From: Conus ventricosus
Taxonomy: Eukaryota; Mollusca; Gastropoda; Neogastropoda; Conidae
NCBI GenBank assembly: GCA_018398815.1
Contig: CM031596.1
Coordinates: 64,445,199-64,509,198 of the forward strand
Direction of reading: 5' to 3'
DNA: 64,000 nt
The position numbers were made by a program, and so were the translations under genes. The notes under the pieces were generated by a model. The model saw nothing but the letters and a program-made list of their open reading frames with translations. It ran no database searches and was not told where the DNA came from. Every line of letters begins with the position of its first letter. The first letter of the stretch is position 1. This document shows, piece by piece, positions 1 through 11,530 of the stretch.

Positions 1-9
1 CACACTGAC

Positions 10-189
10 CTTGATCCTGTCTATGCGCATGTTCATACTGCAGTTGCTTGATGTGCTGGTCCTGTGCTGCTGATACTTCTGCAGCATTGGTGCAAGCAGC
101 ATACATTTTGAGAAGATCGCTGTTCTGCTGTAAAAATGATCCGCCCCAACGGAACTTGGACAGCAGCATTTCACCTTGTTCTTGGTAAC
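10..189 (-). CDS. TSR3: TSR3 coding exon 4 (C-terminal region)
   Basis: Read on the minus strand, this 180-bp exon starts after a CTCTCAG acceptor (190-196) and ends at a GTCAGT donor (4-9). It joins in frame with exon 3 (one leftover base plus two) and encodes the segment after the catalytic core, including [12 protein letters not shown] and [14 protein letters not shown]. These match the conserved C-terminal part of TSR3 proteins. It leaves one base for the next codon, so at least one more exon lies left of the window. The intron that follows on the right is 6.56 kb and is filled mainly by a LINE. Confidence 0.9.
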
Positions 190-3100
190 CTGAGAGAAAA
201 GAAACAGCAGTATGACTGAAAGACTTCCATCCTAATCAAACTTTTTTCTCTTCTTCTGCCTAAGACCAGTCATTTGCTGGCTGCTCAGACTACAGCCAGC
301 AATGTACTGGATGTCACAGACTTGTTATACATTTAAAATATTTATGTGTTCATATTGGATGTATCTTTTCCAGAAGACGTTAAAATGGTCAAGTGGATAA
401 GTTACACAAGTACAGCCCAGCTGACTGCATTCAGACAATTAAAAATAATCATTAAGAGCTGGTTAACTGTTTTGTAATTGCAGAATTTTGCCCAGTGAAA
501 TCCCCGAGATAAGATAAGATAATGTTGCTTATAGCCCAGCCGACCGCAAAGGGCCACATCAGGGCTGTCACCACGTTAAAATCAACTCACAAGTCATTAC
601 AAAAAAACAAAACAAAAAAAAACAACCTTTCACACATCTCTTTAAATGACATCGTCTAGAAACGCACCAGAACTTCGTTAAAAATCTTTTTTCCGTAAAA
701 TCTTAAATCAGATGAAAAATGCTAATCTCTCTCAAAAACTCAAGGATCACATCAGGCGGGACATCCCTGAACAGGATCTTCATAGACTCCGCTGTAAAAT
801 GTTTGTGTCTCACATCGTGCAAGTCCCAACACTCTAAAAAGAACATGTTTCATTGTGAGTGGCACATGACATGGCATGCACCACGGAGCTTCTTCACTCT
901 TTAAAAGGTAGGAATGAGTAAAATACGAATGGCCGGTGTGCAGCCGGCACAGAACCGTTTCCTCTTTATGACCACCAGACGTAGATGGGAGGAAGTCCTT
1001 AAGGTTTGGACGGATCTCATCATCTGAAAGAGTTTTGTTATTCGTCTGTGTTCCAATCCTCCTGCCAGAGGTCTCTCACATAATCATTAATTTTGGGTTT
1101 CACATCTGAGCAGGGGATATCAATGGACAGTTTCTCTCTTGTGGCATTCTTGGCTAAACGATCAACCATTTCGTTCCCGCCGATGCCAACATGACCAGGA
1201 ACCCAAGCAAGAATAATGTTGTAACCATCCGCTTTCAACTTGCTAAAAAGTTCAAAGAAATGTAAAAGTTCTGGATGCTGAAGGTTGCGGCCAGCTATGG
1301 CCTCCAAAGCTGACAGTGAATCCGACAGAACCAGAAAGTCCGTCTTCGTAGATTGTGAGATTATCCTCAGCGCCAGAGCAGTAAGTTCAGCAGAATAGAC
1401 AAAAGCATCTGAATGTATATGTTCTAACAGTATCTGAGAAGGAGCCCCAGGGCAATAGGCTGCGCAGGCCACTCCATCCTCAGATTTGGAACCGTCAGTG
1501 AAAATTTTCTGATAGGATGGGAATTTGGAACAGAGGTCAGCATACAAGGCCTTGTATGCCAGAGAGCTGGTAGACTCTTTACGAAAGGCTGCAAGATCAA
1601 AACGAATCTCTGGTGTGAAAAAGGTCCACAGAGGCTGATCTGGAAACTTGGAAAAATCCGACACAACTCCTAGGTCTAGACCTGCATTCCGCACGTGAGG
1701 CTGCATATGAAGACCAAACGGCGGAATACAGTTAGGGTTGCTTTCGAATTTGTTTTGAAACTGAGGGTCAAAGACAGTCATAGGCAGGATTCTGCGGTTC
1801 TGAGAACAGTCTGATATAATAATTTAGAGACATTTTCAGCCTGCGGTTGGACAGTGAGGGTTCACCTGCCTCTGCGTACAGGCTGTACACAGGGGTGGTG
1901 CGGAATGCTCCAGGACAGAGACGAAGCCCTTGATGATGGATAGGGTCCAAGAGTTTGAGGTAAGAGGGTCTTGCAGAGCCGTACACAGCACAACCATAGT
2001 CCAGTTTGGAACGGACCAAGGCTCTGTAGAGGTTAAGCAGTTTTCTTATCAGCGCCCCAGTCAGTGTGCGCTACGACCCGCAGAATATTCAGAGCTTTCT
2101 GGCAAGAAGTTTTGAGGTTTTTGATGTGGCTGAGAAAGTTGAGTTTTTGGTCAAAAACTCCCAGGAATTTGGCTTCTTTTACAGCTGGAATGGTGGACTT
2201 GTCGAGACGAATTTCAGGATCAGCGAAGAATCGACGAAAATTGTGGAAATGAATTGACTGAGTTTTGGTGCGTGAGAAGGTAAACCCGTTTTCCTCGGCC
2301 CACTGTTGAATCTTGTTGACACAAAGTTAGAGTCGACGCTGTACGCTGGCATAAGAAGCTCCAACTGCGTACAGCGCGAAGTCGTCAACAAACAGGGAGG
2401 ACTCGGAGCCCTGGCTTACCGATTGGACAATGTCATTAATTTTAATGCTGAAAAGGGCTGGAGAAAGGATGCTCTCCTGAGGGACACCCAGCTCCTGCCC
2501 ATGGATGTCAGAGAGTGTGGTGCCAACACGCACCTGGAACTGTCGGTCAGCCAAAAAGTTCTGAATAAAGATAGGCAGGTGACCCCGAAAACCAAGTCTG
2601 TGCAGGTCCATGAGGACTCCTGATTTCCACGTGGTGTCGTACGCCTTTTCGAGGTCGAAAAAGATAGCGACCACATGCTGCTTGTTGACAAAGGCGTTGC
2701 GGATGGTGGTTTCCAGATGGATTAGATGGTCAACCGTCGAGTGGTACTTCCGGAAACCGCACTGTTCAATGGCCAAAAGGCCATCAGTTTCCAGCTTCCA
2801 CGTCAGACGGGAGTTGACCATCTTTTCCATCAGCTTACAGAGGCAGCTGGTCAGAGCGATTGGGCGATAGTTGGAAGGGTTGGTAAGGTCCTTTCCAGGC
2901 TTTGGAATGGGAATGATCAGGGCTTTCCGCCAGGAGGGCGGAAAGGACCCTGTGATCCAGATATGGTTATAGACTTTGAGAAGAGTCTGGAGACAGCTTT
3001 CTGGAAAATGTTTCACAACCTGATAATGAATGTCATCCAGACCAGGGGCAGAATCAGTGCAGTCTGCAAAGCTAATTTGAGTTCAGTGATTGAAAAAGGA

Positions 3101-6100
3101 AGATTGTAGGTTTCAGAGTTGTCTGATGTTAAATTGTATGAAGATTTCTCTCTAATCTCTTTGTTTTTTAAAAAGGCTGCAGATTTATTTGAAGAGGAGT
3201 TCTGTTGGATGGTGGAGGCCAACAGATTGGCAACAGCTTGTTTGTCAGTGATCAGAGCCTCAGCAAGTTTCAAGTGATGAATGGAGGGGTTGGTGTTCTT
3301 CCCTTTGATTTTTCTAATGATGTTCCAAACTTTTTTCTTTGAAGTTTTAGATGTCAGCCTGGAGCAGAAGTTTCTCCAAGACCGACGTTTACTGATTTTG
3401 AATGTGTGTCTCGATTTGGCACGGAGTTTCTGATGGGCTCGAGCGTTGGGACCTGAAGGTCGTTGGTATACCCGACGCTGAGCCTGTTTGCGAACTTTTG
3501 AAATTTGTTGGCAGTCTGAATTAAACCAGGGTGTTTTGGGCATTTGGAGTTTGTCGGAAGTCACTGGAATACTGGCTTTAGCACAGTTGATTACAGTATT
3601 GGTCAGAGATTCTGCTGGGTCTGGACTCTGAAGAACATCAGTGTCCTGGAATTCTTTGGAAATATTAGTTACAAAAAGATCCCAGTTTGCCTTCTTATAA
3701 TTAAGATGTTGCGAGACATATGTTTTCAGTTATTACGGGTTGTAAAAGAACAGGGAAATGGTCACTTCCGTGCAGATCGTCATGGACAGACCACTCACAG
3801 TCCAGGACCAGCGAGGGGTCACAAATTGACAAATCTAAACACGAAAGTGAACCTGTGGAAGAGTGGAGGTAAGTTGCTGATCCGTCGTTCAGACAACACA
3901 AATCAAAATCAGAAAGGACATCCTCAAGAAGCAGACCTCTGGATGACGAACTGACACTACCCCAAAGAGGATTGTGACCATTAAAGTCACCCAACAGCAA
4001 AAAAGGTCGAGGAAGTTCTCTAATGAGACTGACAAGGTCCTGATGACAAACCGGGACAGAAGGTGGCAGATAAAGTGAGCAAATTGTCACAGTCTTGTGG
4101 AGAGTGACTCTCGCAGCTACAGCCTGAAGGGAGGTAGTCAGAGCGACAGGACTATACAGCAGAGTTTTATGTATGAGAAGGGCAACACCGCCCGACAGTC
4201 CCAATGTGGATGGTTGTGCAGGTTTAGAAAGAATATTAAAGCCAGAAAGAGTGAAGGTCTTCTGGCTTTGAATTTGAGTTTCCTGAAGAGCCACGACGGA
4301 AGGTTTTATAGATTGACACAGAAGCTGCAGCTCCTCAAAGTTTGAATTTAGTCCACAGATATTCCAATGGATTACTTTACTATCCATGGTGCAGAGGGCG
4401 AATAGGAGAGAAATCAGGTCATCTCCTCATCAACGTCTGCTTCTAATGGAGTGAATTTATTTGAAAGTTGTACCGGACTGTTTGGATCTTCAGACCTGCT
4501 GGCAGACTTGCCCACAGGTGAAGAAGGCCTGGATTTGGGAGATGGTGGGGGTTTCTTCCTCATCTCCACCATCTCCACACTCGGTTGAACTCCCTTGCCC
4601 GCACGGGCACTGTATACAGTAGTTCGAGGCGGGAGAGCTGGCTTTTTAATCTGCCCAGCAGCAGATGTTGTAGACTGATGGGCAGTCTGAGGGGTGGCGG
4701 ATTTTTTGCCTCCACCAGGGGCATTCCCTTTGGGTTGGGAGGTGGTGGTCCTGCTTCCACCAGAGTTCACTAGTCTTCCCTGCAGCGTCTTGGAGAATAT
4801 AAACTCAGTCTGGCAGCAGACTGACCGGGTCGAAACTTTCTTTACGGCCGAAGCATATGAAGACGCTGTTGGCGTCTGACTGCCAACAACCTGTTTGCGG
4901 GCCTCAAAAAAGGAGATTTTCTTTTCAGTTTTGATTCATTGTATAGTGGATTCCTGAATCCAAACAGGACAGTTTCGTGAAGAGGAGGGATGGTCGCCAC
5001 CGCAGTTCGCACAATGTGCCGGGTCTTTACACGGCCCATCATGGGTTGCCTTGCAGCAAACACCACACACCTCCTGCCCAGAACAGCGGTCTCTGACATG
5101 ACCAAACTTCTTGCATTTAAAGCACCTCAAAGGGGATGGAACATACAATTGAACTCGGACATTCAGGTATCCGACTTTGATGACCGGAGGCAGCACAGGG
5201 TTGCAGAATGTCAGAAAGAGGGTGTTGGTTGCCACTCTTTCTGCACCTTTTTTTTACTGTCACCCTATGCACCTCCGTCACACCCTGGGACGCCAGTTCC
5301 GTCTTGATCTCCGCTTCCGAGACACCTGTCAAATCCCGGCACCGAATTACTCCTTTGGACGAGTTTAATTGCTTATGAGGAGTCACCCGGATCTCTCTGT
5401 CCACGAGCTTTGTTGCCCTCAGCAGCTGTTCCGATTGCTTTTTCGATCTGCACTGAACAAGAAATGATCCATTCCGTAACCTTTTGATCGACTGAGGGTC
5501 ACCTGCTAGACCTTGGAAGCCCTTCTGGATGGCGAAAGGACTCAGAGCTGAAATGGGTTTTTCCTGCTCCGTCCCTTCCATCACGACTCGTGACGAGCCA
5601 GGAAGCCCAGAAACCTGTCCTCTCTATCTCGATATCTGAATCATTATCTGATTGAAGATCCCCTGAAATAGGGGTTGCTGCCTTCCTCTTTTTTGGGGGG
5701 TGGGGGGGTGTTTTTAGAAAAATCCATGGTTAGTTTTATTATATTTCATCTCTCCCTTACCCACCCACCTTGGAGTCCAACTAAGGGGCCAGGGCCAAGA
5801 ATCACTGTCTTGACCCCTTCCAGGCTTCAGGAGAGATATACGACAAACAGAACGCCACTACCCCTATCCCCCCTGATCATGCTCAACTCCCGGGAACAGA
5901 GAGCCGAGCACTGCAGGGGTTAACTTGGCCAGCAGGGGAACTGCCTATCTTGACCCAGCCCCAAGAAGGGGAGCCGATTCGTACACCCGGGCCAGAGAGT
6001 ACTCCCTGTCTAGGAGACGTCCGAGCCAAAGTGATGTGTTGAGAGCACTGGCCCTCTCAATCACCAGGATCTCATTCCCCTCCGACACAGGTCGCACCGC

Positions 6101-9100
6101 ACGGCAAACGCGGCGGATCTTAAGAAGACCACAGAGAGAAAAAGAGTGTGGAAAAGAAGACTTGAAGGGGAGACGAAGATAGAAAAGGGCCAAATAAGAA
6201 AGGCAGAAAACAAGAAAAGGAGAAAGGCGGGTTACTATTAGTCAGGATCCTCACCCTTAGCCTATCTGACATGGGAAGCCCTACCAGGGGCATCAACTCC
6301 TTACCATGTTATGCTTAGGCCAGAAAGCATCTTGACTTCTCAGGCCTAGCAGCAGTTTGAAAAAAATCAGCCTATCTCCAAGTATTGATGCCCCCGCCAG
6401 CAAAGCCTAAGGGATCACAGGACCACGCAAGCCCTCCGACCACGGCAAGGTTGCAACCCCTGGAGGGGTGAAATCCACGAAAAGATCTTGCCATTTCTTA
6501 TGACATTTTCGTCTTGGCTAATAATCAGAACAGTTTATTATTCTAGATAGCAATATTGAGCTGCATCATTTTTAGTCTATCCTGAGTGCTTCTTTTCAAA
6601 GTGTGTACCCTAACATCCCAGGATTTCGTTTATGGAATTTGTACAATCTCGTTCTCAAAACAATTCATTTTACATTTAAATTCAATATTCAAAAAATTTT
6701 CAAATATTAATATGGAGCAAAAGTATGAATAAAACTTGAGTAACTGACCAGTGATCCACAGTGCTGCTGCAAAAGCTTCAACACAGGACAGTTTCCATGG
6801 GCGGCCATAGTTGATAGGATTTGTAGCCACAAAATAGGGCAGCAGGCGTGGGTGGCTGCACTTCATGCGGGAAAAAGGGGTGTCATCCAGTCGAGCCCAT
6901 GAACAATCGATCACAGCAACTCCAGCTTGCTCCACGATTTGCCTAAAAACAGGGCCAGCCATTACTACTGCATGATTCATAATCAATCTATAGACTCCTA
7001 TAATAGCACTTCGTATTTTGAAGGCAATCATTCCTATACATAAATCCTAACTACTGACTGATCTATAAGGCCAAAAGAAGAACTAAAGAGTTGTCAAAAT
7101 GGAATAAGCATAACAAAACAGACCCAATGAGGTTTGAACTGTTTGTTCTCTTCAGGCAGAACTGATAACATTCATAATAAAAACAACGGATGAACAAATG
7201 GTCATTGATCTCTTCAGTGTAAAATCTGAGCCAATTTTTAGACATGAGAACTTGCAACATGGCTAGCTTTTCCTTGCAGCAAGAGATGCCAGAGGCAAGG
7301 GGAGTAAAGAAATGGGCACAGGACAAATACTCAAATCACAATGTAACTGCTTTTTCAATCGCTAAGCAAGCAAGAATTCTCACACCTCGCCTCTATGAAC
7401 CTTCTGTGGTCTTGGGTGAAAAACTTAAAACTACGGAATGGAATGAAGAGGAGAAGGAAGAGGTTGATTGGGAGAAGATAATAGTAAGAAGAAGAAGACT
7501 GATCACAGTATAATAATAGTAGTATTAGTATTAATAGTAATGATGATAATAACAATAACTTACAGGAAGAGCAAGAAGACAAGAAAGGGGAAAAATAGTT
7601 GCAATAACAGTTACAATAACAAATGAAGATGGGAAAGAATAGTTACAGTAATAGTTACAAGTGGATGAAACAAGATTGTTTGGTTCCGGTCTTCCCATTT
7701 GAGCCCACTGCAAACTAAACTCTAAGGATTTAGTCATGGCTGTAAAATCCTACAAAAAAAAAGCGCTCCAACTGGAAGCCACATTCTCCCAGCCCACAAA
7801 AATCTATGTTAGTGCTATGGTGACTGATCAGTGATATATAGTTAAAATATATCAATTTCTAGACAAAAAACATTTTCTTACCTGTCCTCTGGTGCTATAG
7901 GTTTTGTCCCCTTAGGTGACAGAACTATTCCTGGGAAACGCTGACTGATCCGCAGGGGGCGCACTAAACCAAAGCGAGTCAACTTGCGCCCAGAACATTT
8001 GTTTGGATCGCAGTGTTCAAGGTCCCACATGGCAAGTGGGACTCCCCGTTGCTGTGCTGCCTCAGCGCCTTCACAGCCATCTGTATTAAACATATATATC
8101 CCTTCACTACTGGTCACACCGCACAGCAAAACGCAGATCTTGAGAAAACCACAGAGAACAGAAGAAATGTGGAAAAGAAAGGCTGAAAGGGAGAAGACAG
8201 AAAAGATCCAGTAAATGCTGGGTGCAGTAAATGCACCAATCACCTAGGAAAATTACCCAATGCTACAACTTTTTTCACAACAAATAGTACAATTTCTTAT
8301 CTCAAAAGAATTCACAGACCTGGCCCCAACACTGGAATGCCTTCCCACTGGCTCAACGCCCCATACTCTTTGCAAAGACAAAATTGATTTGTTTGCTGAT
8401 TGTCAGAACTGGGAGACTCTTGACATGAAGTTGCCGACTGTATTGGCCTCCAAAGCAATATTTCAAAGCAACATCTAGCCATTTCAAATCCATTCTTCGT
8501 GGGGGTTTGTTTGTTTGGGGGGGGGGGGGGGGGGGGGGGGAGGAGAAGGGGAGGCTAGCTGGGTTTTTTTTTAGGATTAGGGTTACTTTCTGCAGATTCC
8601 CCCAAAAGTCACATAACAGTCACATATGACTGTGGTCACCATAATAACATGTAGGTGGGTAAGGGACAATATCGCGATTTTTAATTCTTGCACAATGCAC
8701 CACCAGTGATGAGACTTCATTTATATAACTATGCACCATTGACAGTTTATGAAAATGTGTTCCTCGAAAGTTATTCAATACTCATGATACCCAGCCACAT
8801 AATATGGTAACCATGACTTTGTGCAACAATGTTTCTGCATGCCTGTTGCATGATGCCGATGATATGTTGCCTTTTTCTGCTTCAGGTCAGTATGCAATAG
8901 TTTCTTCAGTTTAGTTTACAGATGGCAATGACAGAACAGCTTCCCAGGGATGTCTGTAATTCATTTGGCGCTACATTCACTTTCGTGAGTGTCTGCCAAA
9001 TTTCAAGCAAATTTATCTGGCAGCACAAGCTTAAATGTTACTGCCAACATTTGAAGCAATGAAGTGGCCAGTAAGTCCTTCACCTGCCATGATCTTGCTT

Positions 9101-11405
9101 GGAGATCCGACCTTGTCTTGGGATAACATTTCTTTATATATGTACATTGAGTTTTTCATTTGTTCTGGGTGGCAAAATGTAATCACTTAACAAATCATAA
9201 CTTAACTAATGAAGTTTATGAATGACATACTTTTTGCACCATTTCTTTCCAGTTTTTGTTCTGTCTCTTCTTTCTGATGCTATTCCTTTTCAAGTCATAA
9301 CTTTTCAAGTTTACAGATGACATGCTTTTTGCACCTTTCTTTTTTTTCTCTCTCTCTTCTTTCTAATGTTTATTCCTTTAAATCTTAACATTGAATTGAA
9401 CTATCAAGTACCTATCAGAGTGCTGCATGGAAGGAAGGGCCTTTTTGTTTGGTTTACAAGTAGTAGTAGTAGTAGTGGTGGTGGTAGGGGCTGACTTCAG
9501 TCGAGGCTGTACAGCTTTTGTGCCCCACCCTTTCATATAGATCTTAGCTTTAATTGGTATATTTGGATTGCACATTTATTTTTCATCATAATCATAAAAT
9601 TTTTCATCAAATTTCCTGTGAGTGTCAATAAGACCTTTGAAGGAGTTCACACTTTGTGCATGCTTTACTTCATATGGTACCGAGTTCCAATTTTCAATAA
9701 TTCTCTGACTGAAGGAGTAAAGTCTGCGGTTTGTTGAACAATGTTGTTTGAAAACTTTATCCTCTGAATTTCTTGTTTTGTTATCACCAGCGAACTTAAA
9801 TAGTTTGTCCTTATCTACTTCTATACCGTGAAAAATCTTTTCAATTAAATCCCCTCTTATTCTTCTCCCTTTCTAGTTTCACCGAATGTAGTCTTAAATA
9901 TTTTAACCTTTCTTTATACTCCATCTTCGAACATTCTTTAATCAGCTTTGCAGCACGTCTTTTGACTCCTTCCAGCACTAGGAATTGTCACTTTAAGAAT
10001 GGGGTTGTTCTCTTATTTATCTGCAATTTTACTTTAGGAATGAATTCTACCATGCAGCCATGGATCAATTCCTCAAGAAAATTCATCTCATTTACTACTA
10101 AGTTCTGCATTGAAGCCCAGTCCACCGAGTTTAATTTTTTTCTCATCAGTGTGCAGTTTCCTTTAAATTCAAGTTATTTTTGTATTTCACATCTTCCTCC
10201 TCCAGTTGAAATTTCATCCCCAGAAGTGCCAAGTGTTGCATATATAAAACACTCACCAACTAGATCAGAATATTCTATTCATAATGCTATTCTTGAAGAA
10301 ACCAATGCTGCAAAATATTTAGGCGTGATTATAGATAGTCGTCTCAAATGGAAAGAACGTTGCAATATAATTTAGTATGTAAGAAAGCAAATAACATCTT
10401 AGCTTTCTTATACAGGAATATCAATGACTGCCCCCAAAAAGTTAAGATGACTGCTACAAAACACTGGTTAGACCAGTACTGGAATATGGTTGCTCAGTCT
10501 GGGATCCTTACCATCTAAAGGACATTGATAACCTTGAAAAGATTCAGAAGAGAGCAGCACGGTTCGTAACAGGGAACCATATCAGAGAAAAGGGGAATAC
10601 TAGGAAGAACATGAGGAAATTAGAATGGAAACCCTTAGAAGAGAGAAGAGCTTTTATCAAACTTAACATCTTCTTCAAAGGCAGAGCTAAACTGACTGAT
10701 ATTCCAATGGAACAACTAGTATTAAATAAAAGTTAGCACCAGGAGTGGTGGTCAATGTTATACCATACCTGCATCAAATATTGACAGCCACTTACATTCA
10801 TTTTATCCTAGTTCTGTACGGCTGTGGAACTCACTGCCGGGTGCCATCAAGATTGCCACAAATACAGTCTCATTTAAAAAGCAAATTGATATGACAGTTT
10901 TGAGATCTGTATATTGACGATTTTCTATTTTAACTTTCCCAGATATTTTATGGTTACCTGGGCCTGAATCTGGCCATTGCTTTTAACTTTTTAGAATATC
11001 ATGTGCGACCCTTGTTGCCAAATTTTGCTACAGGGGCCAACAGACTGAGTCGCACTTTATTTCATGTTATTTTATTTTACTTTTTAACATGCGCGCTGGT
11101 GACCTACTCGTTTTTGAGTGAACCAGTATTTTAAGAAGAAGAAGAAATGCAATTACTTCATGATCACTCTTTCCCAGGGGGTCTTGATGAGAAATCTCTG
11201 AAATACGATTACTTTAATTAACTAAAACTAAGTCAAGAACATTGTATTACTGACCTTGTGATTCATGTTCGTCGTCGTCCGACTCCTGCCCGTCACTGTG
11301 ATCGTGCTTCTTCAGCTTGAAATCAAGCCTTGCTTGTCTGCCTTGTTTCCACGAATGTCCTCGGCCCTATCGCTGCCTCCATGCCCCTCGTTTACTTTTA
11401 CCCAT
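10..11405 (-). CDS. TSR3: TSR3 gene, 18S rRNA aminocarboxypropyltransferase (gene span, partial)
   Basis: TSR3 transfers the 3-amino-3-carboxypropyl group of S-adenosylmethionine to the N1-methylpseudouridine of 18S rRNA in late 40S subunit maturation, in the cytoplasm. Four exons (11255-11405, 7882-8080, 6749-6942, 10-189) join with matching phases 1, 2 and 1 and consensus splice sites, giving about 241 codons of a protein that is 312 residues in human. Family hallmarks visible are [40 protein letters not shown] and [17 protein letters not shown]. The 3' end lies outside the window. Oddities: an in-frame TAG at codon 13 of exon 1, a transposon fragment directly upstream of exon 2, and a nearly complete LINE in intron 3. 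The gene is divergent from GNPTG. It may be functional with a sequencing error or a null allele; a recent pseudogene is less likely because the other exons are clean. Confidence 0.9.
190..494. other. TSR3 intron 3, left part
   Basis: Unique, AT-rich intron sequence between exon 4 and the LINE. I see no gene, RNA or repeat in it. Confidence 0.6.
495..507. repeat. Target-site duplication, 3' side of the LINE
   Basis: GTGAAATCCCCGA matches GTGAAATCCACGA at 6468-6480 with one mismatch. The pair brackets the LINE exactly, as expected for a target-primed insertion. Confidence 0.75.
1038..4387 (-). pseudogene. LINE ORF2: endonuclease, reverse transcriptase, RNase H (frameshifted)
   Basis: The start is the ATG at 4387, 26 bp after the ORF1 stop. 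The endonuclease (3701-4387) shows [29 protein letters not shown] and GSDHFPV. A linker occupies 3013-3564. The reverse transcriptase (2327-3016 and onward) shows [32 protein letters not shown] and the catalytic FVDD. A carboxy part at 1768-2019 leads into an RNase H (1038-1781) with [24 protein letters not shown] and [19 protein letters not shown], which is the full acidic set. The frame changes at least three times (near 3705-3740, 3050-3080 and 2330, and again before RNase H). The domains are intact individually but the reading frame is not. Confidence 0.88.
4414..5584 (-). pseudogene. LINE ORF1, gag-like protein with CCHC zinc knuckles (one frameshift)
   Basis: The N-terminal part (5117-5584) starts at the ATG at 5584 and carries a basic RNA-binding-like region. 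The second part (4936-5235) has three zinc knuckles in a row: [27 protein letters not shown] and [16 protein letters not shown] proline/serine-rich tail runs to a stop at 4414. The two parts join smoothly if the eight-T run at 5248-5255 is one base out, so the break is a homopolymer indel. ORF1 proteins of this type bind element RNA. A divergent relative sits at 62590-63380. Confidence 0.85.
5585..6467 (-). promoter_or_regulatory. LINE 5' untranslated region / internal promoter region
   Basis: About 880 bp upstream of ORF1 that is conserved, in part, at 63380-64000, at 62320-62556 and at 8096-8210. Conservation between copies marks it as part of the element. It presumably holds the internal promoter; I do not recognise a specific promoter motif. 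Confidence 0.6.
6468..6480. repeat. Target-site duplication, 5' side of the LINE
   Basis: GTGAAATCCACGA, a one-mismatch partner of 495-507. Confidence 0.75.
6749..6942 (-). CDS. TSR3: TSR3 coding exon 3 (catalytic core)
   Basis: A 194-bp exon between a TTTTTAG acceptor and a GTCAGT donor. It encodes [58 protein letters not shown] and WITG. These are the most conserved TSR3 segments (SAM-binding SPOUT-like fold). It takes two bases from exon 2 and passes one base to exon 4. The TSR3 reading is unambiguous. Confidence 0.95.
6943..7881. other. TSR3 intron 2
   Basis: A 939-bp intron with A/G-rich and AAT/TAA-rich low-complexity sequence around 7430-7650. I see no gene or transposon. Confidence 0.6.
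7882..8080 (-). CDS. TSR3: TSR3 coding exon 2 (N-terminal core)
   Basis: A 199-bp exon. The acceptor is AATACAG at 8081-8087 and the donor GTAAG at 7877-7881. It encodes [38 protein letters not shown] and [16 protein letters not shown], typical of TSR3. The acceptor has a poor pyrimidine tract (ATATATATGTTTAATACAG), and from about 8096 upward the intron is a fragment of LINE 5' region, so the usual branch-point zone has been replaced. Confidence 0.94.
8096..8210 (-). mobile_element. Fragment of the I-like LINE 5' untranslated region
   Basis: This stretch matches 6075-6195 of the complete LINE in the same orientation, sharing CACCGCAC, GGCAAAACGC-like sequence, GAAAACCACAGAGA and GTGGAAAAGAA blocks in the same order. 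It sits within 15 bp of the TSR3 exon 2 acceptor. Only the 5' region is present; no ORF1 sequence follows. Confidence 0.75.
8211..9454. other. TSR3 intron 1, part
   Basis: Intronic sequence with a 24-base G run at 8517-8540. Otherwise unique, AT-rich DNA with no recognisable gene. Confidence 0.55.
9455..10190 (-). mobile_element. CR1/L2-like LINE fragment, internally deleted
   Basis: The minus strand at about 9585-9985 encodes a degenerate LINE reverse-transcriptase C-terminus with [18 protein letters not shown] and [22 protein letters not shown] blocks. 10000-10160 gives the linker that normally lies between endonuclease and RT ([18 protein letters not shown]), so the RT middle is missing. 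The 3' side ends in a CTA/CCA trinucleotide run at 9460-9487, a plausible LINE tail. Confidence 0.65.
10229..11146 (+). mobile_element. CR1/Jockey-like LINE 3' fragment with (GAA)n tail
   Basis: Plus-strand frames give [16 protein letters not shown], then [16 protein letters not shown] and [16 protein letters not shown] blocks (broken by frameshifts), which is the C-terminal third of a non-LTR reverse transcriptase. It ends in GAAGAAGAAGAA at 11134-11146. Two more elements with the same kind of tail lie at 14927-16168 and 16169-16673. Confidence 0.7.
11255..11405 (-). CDS. TSR3: TSR3 coding exon 1, with in-frame stop at codon 13
   Basis: The ATG at 11403-11405 opens [12 protein letters not shown] and then hits TAG at 11367-11369. 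The same frame continues with [20 protein letters not shown] and an acidic tail to a GTCAGT donor. The phase (one base) matches exon 2 exactly. A basic MG-K/R-rich start followed by an acidic run is normal for TSR3. The stop differs from CAG by a single transition. No other in-frame ATG exists in this exon. It could be a null allele, a sequencing error, or an early pseudogenising mutation. Confidence 0.8.
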
Positions 11406-11530
11406 TTTCTGGAATGCAGTCCACAGAAAAGTGGTCTCAAAATATTCAGCCAAATGATTGTGGAGACCCGTCCGACAGTGGTGAACAGGGATCCAGAAAA
11501 TATGGCAAAATCTCACAGGAATATGTCAGC

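Larger units (their letters stand above)
508..6467 (-). mobile_element. Near-full-length I-superfamily-like non-LTR retrotransposon
   Basis: A 5.96 kb LINE in reverse orientation inside TSR3 intron 3. In element order it has a long 5' untranslated region (about 5585-6467), ORF1 with CCHC zinc knuckles (4414-5584), a 26-bp gap, then ORF2 with APE-type endonuclease, reverse transcriptase and RNase H (1038-4387), a 3' untranslated region, and a short tandem TTATC tail (508-525). EN plus RT plus RNase H with a gag-like ORF1 is the I/Nimb/Jockey-group arrangement; I cannot choose the clade by eye. Target duplications flank it. Both ORFs carry frameshifts, so this copy is probably immobile. Relatives occur at 8096-8210, 44604-44940 and 60284-64000. 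Confidence 0.9.
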
